In this document: one piece after another, positions 1 to 13,500 of the stretch
Layout of the letters: the number at the start of each line of letters is the position of its first letter
How positions within the stretch are numbered: the stretch's first letter is position 1
Source: Liopterus haemorrhoidalis
Taxonomy: Eukaryota; Arthropoda; Insecta; Coleoptera; Dytiscidae
Assembly (NCBI GenBank): GCA_963971575.1
Contig: OZ020625.1
Span: forward strand, 12,935,646-12,999,645
DNA: 64,000 bases
Reading direction: 5' to 3'
Made by a program: the position numbers and the translations under genes
Notes under the pieces: generated by a model
The model's input: only the letters and a program-made list of their open reading frames with translations
The model's database searches: none
What the model was told of the DNA's origin: nothing

Positions 1-3000
1 CCAATCAAAAAATTGTTTTGGGATAAAAGATTTGTCTTCTTATTTCCAACAACATTTATTATACGTTTTTTACTGTAAAGTTAATAATAAGGGAGTTAAC
101 TAAATTTTAACCTCAAAATAGTTTTCCCGCCATAACTCTTTGAATATTTATCCAATCAAAAAATTGTTATTGGATAAAAGATTTGTCTTCTTATTTCCAA
201 CAACATTTATCATACGTTTTTTACTGTAAAGTTATTAATAAGGGAGTTAACTAAATTTTAACCACAAAATGGTTTTCCCGCCATAACTCTTTGAATATTT
301 ATCCAATCAAAAAATTGTTATTGGATAAAAGATTTGTCTTCTTATTTCCAACAACATTTATAATACGTTTTTTACTGTAAAGTTATTAATAAGGGAGTTA
401 ACTAAATTTTAACCACAAATTGGTTTTCCCGCCATAACTCTTTAAATATTTATCCAATCAAAAAATTGTGTTTGGATAAAAGATTTGTCGTCTCATTTCC
501 AACAACATTTACACTACATTTTTGACTGTAAAGTTAATAATAAGGGAGTTAACTAAATTTTAACCACAAAATGGTTTTCCCGGCATAACTCTTTAAATAT
601 TTATCCAATCAAAAAATTGTGTTTGGATAAAAGATTTGTCGTCTCATTTCCAACAACATTTACTATACATTTTTGACTGTAAAGTTAATAATAAGGGAGT
701 TAACTAAATTTTAACCACAAAATGGTTTTCCCGCCATAACTCTTTAAATATTTATCCAATCAAAAAATTGTGTTTGGATAAAAGATTTGTCTTCTTATTT
801 CCAACAACATTTATAATACCTTTTTTACTGTAAAGTTAATAATAAGGGAGTTAACTAAATTTTAACCACAAAATGGTTTTCCCGCCATAACTCTTTAAAT
901 ATTTATCCAATCAAAGAATTGTTTTTGGATAAAAGATTTGTCTTCTTATTTCCAACAACATTTATTATACGTTTTTTACTGTAAAATTATTAATAAGGGA
1001 GTTAACTAAATTTTAACCACAAAATGGTTTTCCCGCCATAACTCTTTAAATATTTATCCAATCAAAAAATTGTGTTTGGATAAAAGATTTGTCTTCTTAT
1101 TTCCAACAACATTTATAATACGTTTTTTACTGTAAAGTTAATAATAAGGGAGTTAACTAAATTTTAACCACAAAATGGTTTTCCCGCCATAACTCTTTAA
1201 ATATTTATCCAATCAAAGAATTGTTTGTGGATAAAAGATTTGTCTTCTTATTTCCAACAACATTTATTATACGTTTTTTACTGTAAAATTATTAATAAGG
1301 GAGTTAACTAAATTTTAACCACAAAATGGTTTTCCCGCCATAACTCTTTAAATATTTATCCAATCAAAAAATTGTGTTGGGATAAAAGATTTGTCGTCTC
1401 ATTTCCAACAACATTTACAATACATTTTTGACTGTAAAGTTAATAATAAGGGAGTTAACTAAATTTTAACCTCAAAATAGTTTTCCCGCCATAACTCTTT
1501 GAATATTTATCCAATCAAAAAATTGTTTTTGGATAAAAGATTTGTCTTCTTATTTCCAACAACATTTATCATACGTTTTTTACTGTAAAGTTATTAATAA
1601 GGGAGTTAACTAAATTTTAACCACAAATTGGTTTTCCCGCCATAACTCTTTAAATATTTATCCAATCAAAAAATTGTGTTTGGATAAAAGATTTGTCGTC
1701 TCATTTCCAACAACATTTACGATACATTTTTGACTGTAAAGTTAATAATAAGAAAGTTAACTAAATTTTAACCTCAAAATAGTTTTCCCGCCATAACTCT
1801 TTGAATATTTATCCAATCAAAAAATTGTTTTGGGATAAAAGATTTGTCTTCTTATTTCCAACAACATTTATTATACGTTTTTTACTGTAAAGTTAATAAT
1901 AAGGGAGTTAACTAAATTTTAACCACAAAATGGTTTTCCCGCCATAACTCTTTAAATATTTATCCAATCAAAAAATTGTGTTGGGATAAAAGATTTGTCG
2001 TCTCATTTCCAACAACATTTACAATACATTTTTGACTGTAAAGTTAATAATAAGGGAGTTAACTAAATTTTAACCACAAAATGGTTTTCCCGCCATAACT
2101 CTTTAAATATTTATCCAATCAAAAAATTGTGTTTGGATAAAAGATTTGTCGTCTCATTTCCAACAACATTTACTATACATTTTTGACTGTAAAGTTAATA
2201 ATAAGGGAGTTAACTAAATTTTAACCACAAAATGGTTTTCCCGCCATAACTCTTTAAATATTTATCCAATCAAAAAATTGTGTTTGGATAAAAGATTTGT
2301 CTTCTTATTTCCAACAACATTTATTATACGTTTTTTACTGTAAAGTTAATAATAAGGGAGTTAACTAAATTTTAACCACAAAATGGTTTTCCCGCCATAA
2401 CTCTTTAAATATTTATCCAATCAAAAAATTGTGTTTGGATAAAAGATTTGTCGTCTCATTTCCAACAACATTTACTATACATTTTTGACTGTAAAGTTAA
2501 TAATAAGAAAGTTAACTAAATTTTAACCTCAAAATAGTTTTCCCGCCATAACTCTTTGAATATTTATCCAATCAAAAAATTGTTTTGGGATAAAAGATTT
2601 GTCTTCTTATTTCCAACAACATTTATTATACGTTTTTTACTGTAAAGTTAATAATAATGGAGTTAACTAAATTTTAACCACAAAATGGTTTTCCCGCCAT
2701 AACTCTTTAAATATTTATCCAATCAAAAAATTGTGTTTGGATAAAAGATTTGTCTTCTTATTTCCAACAACATTTATAATACGTTTTTTACTGTAAAGTT
2801 AATAATAAGGGAGTTAACTAAATTTTAACCACAAAATGGTTTTCCCGCCATAACTCTTTAAATATTTATCCAATCAAAGAATTGTTTTTGGATAAAATAT
2901 TTGTCTTCTTATTTCCAACAACATTTATTATACGTTTTTTACTGTAAAATTATTAATAAGGGAGTTAACTAAATTTTAACCACAAAATGGTTTTCCCGCC

Positions 3001-6000
3001 ATAACTCTTTAAATATTTATCCAATCAAAAAATTGTGTGTGGATAAAAGATTTGTCGTCTCATTTCCAACAACATTTACTATACATTTTTGACTGTAAAG
3101 TTAATAATAAGGGAGTTAACTAAATTTTAACCTCAAAATAGTTTTCCCGCCATAACTCTTTGAATATTTATCCAATCAAAAAATTGTTTTTGGATAAAAG
3201 ATTTGTCTTCCTATTTCCAACAACATTTTTAATACGTTTTTTACTGTAAAGTTATTAATAAGGGAGTTAACTAAATTTTAACCACAAAATGGTTTTCCCG
3301 CCATAACTCTTTAAATATTTATCCAATCAAAAAATTGTGTTTGGATAAAAGATTTGTCGTCTCATTTCCAACAACATTTACTATACATTTTTGACTGTAA
3401 AGTTAATAATAAGGGAGTTAACTAAATTTTAACCACAAAATGGTTTTCCCGCCATAACTCTTTAAATATTTATCCAATCAAAGAATTGTTTTTGGATAAA
3501 ATATTTGTCTTCTTATTTCCAACAACATTTATTATACGTTTTTTACTGTAAAATTATTAATAAGGGAGTTAACTAAATTTTAACCACAAAATGGTTTTCC
3601 CGCCATAACTCTTTAAATATTTATCCAATCAAAAAATTGTGTGTGGATAAAAGATTTGTCGTCTCATTTCCAACAACATTTACTATACATTTTTGACTGT
3701 AAAGTTAATAATAAGGGAGTTAACTAAATTTTAACCTCAAAATAGTTTTCCCGCCATAACTCTTTGAATATTTATCCAATCAAAAAATTGTTTTTGGATA
3801 AAAAATTTGTCTTCTTATTTCCAACATTTATTATACGTTTTTTACTGTAAAGTTATTAATAAGGGAGTTAACTAAATTTTAACCACAAAATGGTTTTCCC
3901 GCCATAACTCTTTAAATATTTATCCAATCAAAAAATTGTGTTTGGATAAAAGATTTGTCGTCTCATTTCCAACAACATTTACTATACATTTTTGACTGTA
4001 AAGTTAATAATAAGGGAGTTAACTAAATTTTAACCACAAAATGGTTTTCCCGCCATAACTCTTTAAATATTTATCCAATCAAAGAATTGTTTTTGGATAA
4101 AAGATTTGTCTTCTTATTTCCAACAACATTTATTATACGTTTTTTACTGTAAAATTATTAATAAGGGAGTTAACTAAATTTTAACCACAAAATGGTTTTC
4201 CCGCCATAACTCTTTAAATATTTATCCAATCAAAAAATTGTGTTTGGATAAAAGATTTGTCTTCTTATTTCCAACAACATTTATAATACGTTTTTTACTG
4301 TAAAGTTAATAATAAGGGAGTTAACTAAATTTTAACCACAAAATGGTTTTCCCGCCATAACTCTTTAAATATTTATCCAATCAAAGAATTGTTTGTGGAT
4401 AAAAGATTTGTCTTCTTATTTCCAACAACATTTATTATACGTTTTTTACTGTAAAATTATTAATAAGGGAGTTAACTAAATTTTAACCACAAAATGGTTT
4501 TCCCGCCATAACTCTTTAAATATTTATCCAATCAAAAAAGTGTGTTGGGATAAAAGATTTGTCGTCTCATTTCCAACAACATTTACAATACATTTTTGAC
4601 TGTAAAGTTAATAATAAGGGAGTTAACTAAATTTTAACCTCAAAATAGTTTTCCCGCCATAACTCTTTGAATATTTATCCAATCAAAAAATTGTTTTTGG
4701 ATAAAAGATTTGTCTTCTTATTTCCAACAACATTTATCATACGTTTTTTACTGTAAAGTTATTAATAAGGGAGTTAACTAAATTTTAACCACAAATTGGT
4801 TTTCCCGCCATAACTCTTTAAATATTTATCCAATCAAAAAATTGTGTTTGGATAAAAGATTTGTCGTCTCATTTCCAACAACATTTACGATACATTTTTG
4901 ACTGTAAAGTTAATAATAAGAAAGTTAACTAAATTTTAACCTCAAAATAGTTTTCTCGCCATAACTCTTTGAATATTTATCCAATCAAAAAATTGTTTTG
5001 GGATAAAAGATTTGTCTTCTTATTTCCAACAACATTTATTATACGTTTTTTACTGTAAAGTTAATAATAAGGGAGTTAACTAAATTTTAACCACAAAATG
5101 GTTTTCCCGCCATAACTCTTTAAATATTTATCCAATCAAAAAATTGTGTTGGGATAAAAGATTTGTCGTCTCATTTCCAACAACATTTAAAATACATTTT
5201 TGACTGTAAAGTTAATAATAAGGGAGTTAACTAAATTTTAACCACAAAATGGTTTTCCCGCCATAACTCTTTAAATATTTATCCAATCAAAAAATTGTGT
5301 TTGGATAAAAGATTTGTCGTCTCATTTCCAACAACATTTACTATACATTTTTGACTGTAAAGTTAATAATAAGGGAGTTAACTAAATTTTAACCACAAAA
5401 TGGTTTTCCCGCCATAACTCTTTAAATATTTATCCAATCAAAAAATTGTGTTTGGATAAAAGATTTGTCTTCTTATTTCCAACAACATTTATTATACGTT
5501 TTTTACTGTAAAGTTAATAATAAGGGAGTTAACTAAATTTTAACCACAAAATGGTTTTCCCGCCATAACTCTTTAAATATTTATCCAATCAAAAAATTGT
5601 GTTTGGATAAAAGATTTGTCGTCTCATTTCCAACAACATTTACTATACATTTTTGACTGTAAAGTTAATAATAAGAAAGTTAACTAAATTTTAACCTCAA
5701 AATAGTTTTCCCGCCATAACTCTTTGAATATTTATCCAATCAAAAAATTGTTTTGGGATAAAAGATTTGTCTTTTTATTACCAACAACATTTATTATACG
5801 TTTTTTACTGTAAAGTTAATAATAAGGGAGTTAACTAAATTTTAACCTCAAAATAGTTTTGCCGCCATAACTCTTTGAATATTTATCCAATCAAAAAATT
5901 GTTATTGGATAAAAGATTTGTCTTCTTATTTCCAACAACATTTATCATACGTTTTTTACTGTAAAGTTATTAATAAGGGAGTTAACTAAATTTTAACCAC

Positions 6001-8600
6001 AAAATGGTTTTCCCGCCATAACTCTTTAAATATTTATCCAATCAAAAAATTGTGTTTGGATAAAAGATTTGTCGTCTCATTTCCAACAACATTTACAATA
6101 CATTTTTGACTGTAAAGTTAATAATAAGGGAGTTAACTAAATTTTAACCACAAAATTGTTTTCCCGCCATAACTCTTTGAATATTTATCCAATCAAAAAA
6201 TTGTTTTGGGATAAAAGATTTGTCTTCTTATTTCCAACAACATTTATTATACGTTTTTTACTGTAAAGTTAATAATAAGGGAGTTAACTAAATTTTAACC
6301 ACAAATTGGTTTTCCCGCCATAACTCTTTAAATATTTATCCAATCAAAAAATTGTGTTTGGATAAAAGATTTGTCGTCTCATTTCCAACAACATTTACAC
6401 TACATTTTTGACTGTAAAGTTAATAATAAGGGAGTTAACTAAATTTTAACCTCAAAATAGTTTTGCCGCCATAACTCTTTGAATATTTATCCAATCAAAA
6501 AATTGTTATTGGATAAAAGATTTGTCTTCTTATTTCCAACAACATTTATAATACGTTTTTTACTGTAAAGTTATTAATAAGGGAGTTAACTAAATTTTAA
6601 CCACAAATTGGTTTTCCCGCCATAACTCTTTAAATATTTATCCAATCAAAAAATTGTGTTTGGATAAAAGATTTGTCGTCTCATTTCCAACAACATTTAC
6701 ACTACATTTTTGACTGTAAAGTTAATAATAAGGGAGTTAACTAAATTTTAACCACAAAATGGTTTTCCCGGCATAACTCTTTAAATATTTATCCAATCAA
6801 AAAATTGTGTTTGGATAAAAGATTTGTCGTCTCATTTCCAACAACATTTACTATACATTTTTGACTGTAAAGTTAATAATAAGGGAGTTAACTAAATTTT
6901 AACCACAAAATGGTTTTCCCGCCATAACTCTTTAAATATTTATCCAATCAAAAAATTGTGTTTGGATAAAAGATTTGTCTTCTTATTTCCAACAACATTT
7001 ATAATACCTTTTTTACTGTAAAGTTAATAATAAGGGAGTTAACTAAATTTTAACCACAAAATGGTTTTCCCGCCATAACTCTTTAAATATTTATCCAATC
7101 AAAGAATTGTTTTTGGATAAAAGATTTGTCTTCTTATTTCCAACAACATTTATTATACGTTTTTTACTGTAAAATTATTAATAAGGGAGTTAACTAAATT
7201 TTAACCACAAAATGGTTTTCCCGCCATAACTCTTTAAATATTTATCCAATCAAAAAATTGTGTTTGGATAAAAGATTTGTCTTCTTATTTCCAACAACAT
7301 TTATAATACGTTTTTTACTGTAAAGTTAATAATAAGGGAGTTAACTAAATTTTAACCACAAAATGGTTTTCCCGCCATAACTCTTTAAATATTTATCCAA
7401 TCAAAGAATTGTTTGTGGATAAAAGATTTGTCTTCTTATTTCCAACAACATTTATTATACGTTTTTTACTGTAAAATTATTAATAAGGGAGTTAACTAAA
7501 TTTTAACCACAAAATGGTTTTCCCGCCATAACTCTTTAAATATTTATCCAATCAAAAAATTGTGTTTGGATAAAAGATTTGTCGTCTCATTTCCAACAAC
7601 ATTTACTATACATTTTTGACTGTAAAGTTAATAATAAGAAAGTTAACTAAATTTTAACCTCAAAATAGTTTTCCCGCCATAACTCTTTGAATATTTATCC
7701 AATCAAAAAATTGTTTTGGGATAAAAGATTTGTCTTTTTATTTCCAACAACATTTATTATACGTTTTTTACTGTAAAGTTAATAATAAGGGAGTTAACTA
7801 AATTTTAACCTCAAAATAGTTTTGCCGCCATAACTCTTTGAATATTTATCCAATCAAAAAATTGTTATTGGATAAAAGATTTGTCTTCTTATTTCCAACA
7901 ACATTTATCATACGTTTTTTACTGTAAAATTATTAATAAGGGAGTTAACTAAATTTTAACCACAAAATGGTTTTCCCGCCATAACTCTTTAAATATTTAT
8001 CCAATCAAAAAAGTGTGTTGGGATAAAAGATTTGTCGTCTCATTTCCAACAACATTTACAATACATTTTTGACTGTAAAGTTAATAATAAGGGAGTTAAC
8101 TAAATTTTAACCTCAAAATAGTTTTCCCGCCATAACTCTTTGAATATTTATCCAATCAAAAAATTGTTTTTGGATAAAAGATTTGTCTTCTTATTTCCAA
8201 CAACATTTATCATACGTTTTTTACTGTAAAGTTATTAATAAGGGAGTTAACTAAATTTTAACCACAAATTGGTTTTCCCGCCATAACTCTTTAAATATTT
8301 ATCCAATCAAAAAATTGTGTTTGGATAAAAGATTTGTCGTCTCATTTCCAACAACATTTACGATACATTTTTGACTGTAAAGTTAATAATAAGAAAGTTA
8401 ACTAAATTTTAACCTCAAAATAGTTTTCTCGCCATAACTCTTTGAATATTTATCCAATCAAAAAATTGTTTTGGGATAAAAGATTTGTCTTCTTATTTCC
8501 AACAACATTTATTATACGTTTTTTACTGTAAAGTTAATAATAAGGGAGTTAACTAAATTTTAACCACAAAATGGTTTTCCCGCCATAACTCTTTAAATAT
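1..8600. repeat. Higher-order repeat block, first copy (10,567-bp register)
   Basis: The order of variant monomers from position 1 is reproduced from 10568. Diagnostic variants pair at exactly 10,567 bp: cccggcat (G at 582 and 11149, again 6770 and 17337), gtcttccta (3204 and 13771), aataatgg (2657 and 13224) and the 3-bp-deleted monomer (3821 and 14388). 10,567 bp is 70 monomers minus the 3-bp deletion. Near 8.6 kb this copy holds an extra four-monomer segment (604 bp) that the second copy lacks, after which the offset becomes 9,963 bp. Confidence 0.9.
149..176. other. Dyad symmetry in the satellite monomer (representative copy)
   Basis: Arms tatccaa (149-155) and ttggata (170-176) form an inverted repeat around a 14-nt AT-rich centre. 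The same arrangement recurs once per monomer wherever the variable stretch ends in ttggata; in ttttggg-type and tgttggg-type monomers the right arm gains a G and the dyad is imperfect. A second, weaker dyad is gttaa...ttaac inside the conserved gttaactaaattttaac block. The function is unknown; dyads are a reported property of several centromeric satellites. Confidence 0.6.
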
Positions 8601-10567
8601 TTATCCAATCAAAAAATTGTGTTGGGATAAAAGATTTGTCGTCTCATTTCCAACAACATTTACTATACATTTTTGACTGTAAAGTTAATAATAAGAAAGT
8701 TAACTAAATTTTAACCTCAAAATAGTTTTCCCGCCATAACTCTTTGAATATTTATCCAATCAAAAAATTGTTTTTGGATAAAAGATTTGTCTTCTTATTT
8801 CCAACAACATTTATCATACGTTTTTTACTGTAAAGTTATTAATAAGGGAGTTAACTAAATTTTAACCACAAATTGGTTTTCCCGCCATAACTCTTTAAAT
8901 ATTTATCCAATCAAAAAATTGTGTTTGGATAAAAGATTTGTCGTCTCATTTCCAACAACATTTACGATACATTTTTGACTGTAAAGTTAATAATAAGAAA
9001 GTTAACTAAATTTTAACCTCAAAATAGTTTTCTCGCCATAACTCTTTGAATATTTATCCAATCAAAAAATTGTTTTGGGATAAAAGATTTGTCTTCTTAT
9101 TTCCAACAACATTTATTATACGTTTTTTACTGTAAAGTTAATAATAAGGGAGTTAACTAAATTTTAACCACAAAATGGTTTTCCCGCCATAACTCTTTAA
9201 ATATTTATCCAATCAAAAAATTGTGTTGGGATAAAAGATTTGTCGTCTCATTTCCAACAACATTTAAAATACATTTTTGACTGTAAAGTTAATAATAAGG
9301 GAGTTAACTAAATTTTAACCACAAAATGGTTTTCCCGCCATAACTCTTTAAATATTTATCCAATCAAAAAATTGTGTTTGGATAAAAGATTTGTCGTCTC
9401 ATTTCCAACAACATTTACTATACATTTTTGACTGTAAAGTTAATAATAAGGGAGTTAACTAAATTTTAACCACAAAATGGTTTTCCCGCCATAACTCTTT
9501 AAATATTTATCCAATCAAAAAATTGTGTTTGGATAAAAGATTTGTCTTCTTATTTCCAACAACATTTATTATACGTTTTTTACTGTAAAGTTAATAATAA
9601 GGGAGTTAACTAAATTTTAACCACAAAATGGTTTTCCCGCCATAACTCTTTAAATATTTATCCAATCAAAAAATTGTGTTTGGATAAAAGATTTGTCGTC
9701 TCATTTCCAACAACATTTACTATACATTTTTGACTGTAAAGTTAATAATAAGGGAGTTAACTAAATTTTAACCACAAAATGGTTTTCCCGCCATAACTCT
9801 TTAAATATTTATCCAATCAAAAAATTGTGTTTGGATAAAAGATTTGTCTTCTTATTTCCAACAACATTTATTATACGTTTTTTACTGTAAAGTTAATAAT
9901 AAGGGAGTTAACTAAATTTTAACCACAAAATGGTTTTCCCGCCATAACTCTTTAAATATTTATCCAATCAAAAAATTGTGTTTGGATAAAAGATTTGTCG
10001 TCTCATTTCCAACAACATTTACTATACATTTTTGACTGTAAAGTTAATAATAAGAAAGTTAACTAAATTTTAACCTCAAAATAGTTTTCCCGCCATAACT
10101 CTTTGAATATTTATCCAATCAAAAAATTGTTTTGGGATAAAAGATTTGTCTTTTTATTTCCAACAACATTTATTATACGTTTTTTACTGTAAAGTTAATA
10201 ATAAGGGAGTTAACTAAATTTTAACCTCAAAATAGTTTTGCCGCCATAACTCTTTGAATATTTATCCAATCAAAAAATTGTTATTGGATAAAAGATTTGT
10301 CTTCTTATTTCCAACAACATTTATCATACGTTTTTTACTGTAAAGTTATTAATAAGGGAGTTAACTAAATTTTAACCACAAAATGGTTTTCCCGCCATAA
10401 CTCTTTAAATATTTATCCAATCAAAAAATTGTGTTTGGATAAAAGATTTGTCGTCTCATTTCCAACAACATTTACAATACATTTTTGACTGTAAAGTTAA
10501 TAATAAGGGAGTTAACTAAATTTTAACCACAAAATTGTTTTCCCGCCATAACTCTTTGAATATTTAT

Positions 10568-13500
10568 CCAATCAAAAAATTGTTTTGGGATAAAAGATTT
10601 GTCTTCTTATTTCCAACAACATTTATTATACGTTTTTTACTGTAAAGTTAATAATAAGGGAGTTAACTAAATTTTAACCTCAAAATAGTTTTCCCGCCAT
10701 AACTCTTTGAATATTTATCCAATCAAAAAATTGTTATTGGATAAAAGATTTGTCTTCTTATTTCCAACAACATTTATCATACGTTTTTTACTGTAAAGTT
10801 ATTAATAAGGGAGTTAACTAAATTTTAACCACAAAATGGTTTTCCCGCCATAACTCTTTGAATATTTATCCAATCAAAAAATTGTTATTGGATAAAAGAT
10901 TTGTCTTCTTATTTCCAACAACATTTATAATACGTTTTTTACTGTAAAGTTATTAATAAGGGAGTTAACTAAATTTTAACCACAAATTGGTTTTCCCGCC
11001 ATAACTCTTTAAATATTTATCCAATCAAAAAATTGTGTTTGGATAAAAGATTTGTCGTCTCATTTCCAACAACATTTACACTACATTTTTGACTGTAAAG
11101 TTAATAATAAGGGAGTTAACTAAATTTTAACCACAAAATGGTTTTCCCGGCATAACTCTTTAAATATTTATCCAATCAAAAAATTGTGTTTGGATAAAAG
11201 ATTTGTCGTCTCATTTCCAACAACATTTACTATACATTTTTGACTGTAAAGTTAATAATAAGGGAGTTAACTAAATTTTAACCACAAAATGGTTTTCCCG
11301 CCATAACTCTTTAAATATTTATCCAATCAAAAAATTGTGTTTGGATAAAAGATTTGTCTTCTTATTTCCAACAACATTTATAATACCTTTTTTACTGTAA
11401 AGTTAATAATAAGGGAGTTAACTAAATTTTAACCACAAAATGGTTTTCCCGCCATAACTCTTTAAATATTTATCCAATCAAAGAATTGTTTTTGGATAAA
11501 AGATTTGTCTTCTTATTTCCAACAACATTTATTATACGTTTTTTACTGTAAAATTATTAATAAGGGAGTTAACTAAATTTTAACCACAAAATGGTTTTCC
11601 CGCCATAACTCTTTAAATATTTATCCAATCAAAAAATTGTGTTTGGATAAAAGATTTGTCTTCTTATTTCCAACAACATTTATAATACGTTTTTTACTGT
11701 AAAGTTAATAATAAGGGAGTTAACTAAATTTTAACCACAAAATGGTTTTCCCGCCATAACTCTTTAAATATTTATCCAATCAAAGAATTGTTTGTGGATA
11801 AAAGATTTGTCTTCTTATTTCCAACAACATTTATTATACGTTTTTTACTGTAAAATTATTAATAAGGGAGTTAACTAAATTTTAACCACAAAATGGTTTT
11901 CCCGCCATAACTCTTTAAATATTTATCCAATCAAAAAATTGTGTTGGGATAAAAGATTTGTCGTCTCATTTCCAACAACATTTACAATACATTTTTGACT
12001 GTAAAGTTAATAATAAGGGAGTTAACTAAATTTTAACCTCAAAATAGTTTTCCCGCCATAACTCTTTGAATATTTATCCAATCAAAAAATTGTTTTTGGA
12101 TAAAAGATTTGTCTTCTTATTTCCAACAACATTTATCATACGTTTTTTACTGTAAAGTTATTAATAAGGGAGTTAACTAAATTTTAACCACAAATTGGTT
12201 TTCCCGCCATAACTCTTTAAATATTTATCCAATCAAAAAATTGTGTTTGGATAAAAGATTTGTCGTCTCATTTCCAACAACATTTACGATACATTTTTGA
12301 CTGTAAAGTTAATAATAAGAAAGTTAACTAAATTTTAACCTCAAAATAGTTTTCCCGCCATAACTCTTTGAATATTTATCCAATCAAAAAATTGTTTTGG
12401 GATAAAAGATTTGTCTTCTTATTTCCAACAACATTTATTATACGTTTTTTACTGTAAAGTTAATAATAAGGGAGTTAACTAAATTTTAACCACAAAATGG
12501 TTTTCCCGCCATAACTCTTTAAATATTTATCCAATCAAAAAATTGTGTTGGGATAAAAGATTTGTCGTCTCATTTCCAACAACATTTACAATACATTTTT
12601 GACTGTAAAGTTAATAATAAGGGAGTTAACTAAATTTTAACCACAAAATGGTTTTCCCGCCATAACTCTTTAAATATTTATCCAATCAAAAAATTGTGTT
12701 TGGATAAAAGATTTGTCGTCTCATTTCCAACAACATTTACTATACATTTTTGACTGTAAAGTTAATAATAAGGGAGTTAACTAAATTTTAACCACAAAAT
12801 GGTTTTCCCGCCATAACTCTTTAAATATTTATCCAATCAAAAAATTGTGTTTGGATAAAAGATTTGTCTTCTTATTTCCAACAACATTTATTATACGTTT
12901 TTTACTGTAAAGTTAATAATAAGGGAGTTAACTAAATTTTAACCACAAAATGGTTTTCCCGCCATAACTCTTTAAATATTTATCCAATCAAAAAATTGTG
13001 TTTGGATAAAAGATTTGTCGTCTCATTTCCAACAACATTTACTATACATTTTTGACTGTAAAGTTAATAATAAGAAAGTTAACTAAATTTTAACCTCAAA
13101 ATAGTTTTCCCGCCATAACTCTTTGAATATTTATCCAATCAAAAAATTGTTTTGGGATAAAAGATTTGTCTTCTTATTTCCAACAACATTTATTATACGT
13201 TTTTTACTGTAAAGTTAATAATAATGGAGTTAACTAAATTTTAACCACAAAATGGTTTTCCCGCCATAACTCTTTAAATATTTATCCAATCAAAAAATTG
13301 TGTTTGGATAAAAGATTTGTCTTCTTATTTCCAACAACATTTATAATACGTTTTTTACTGTAAAGTTAATAATAAGGGAGTTAACTAAATTTTAACCACA
13401 AAATGGTTTTCCCGCCATAACTCTTTAAATATTTATCCAATCAAAGAATTGTTTTTGGATAAAATATTTGTCTTCTTATTTCCAACAACATTTATTATAC

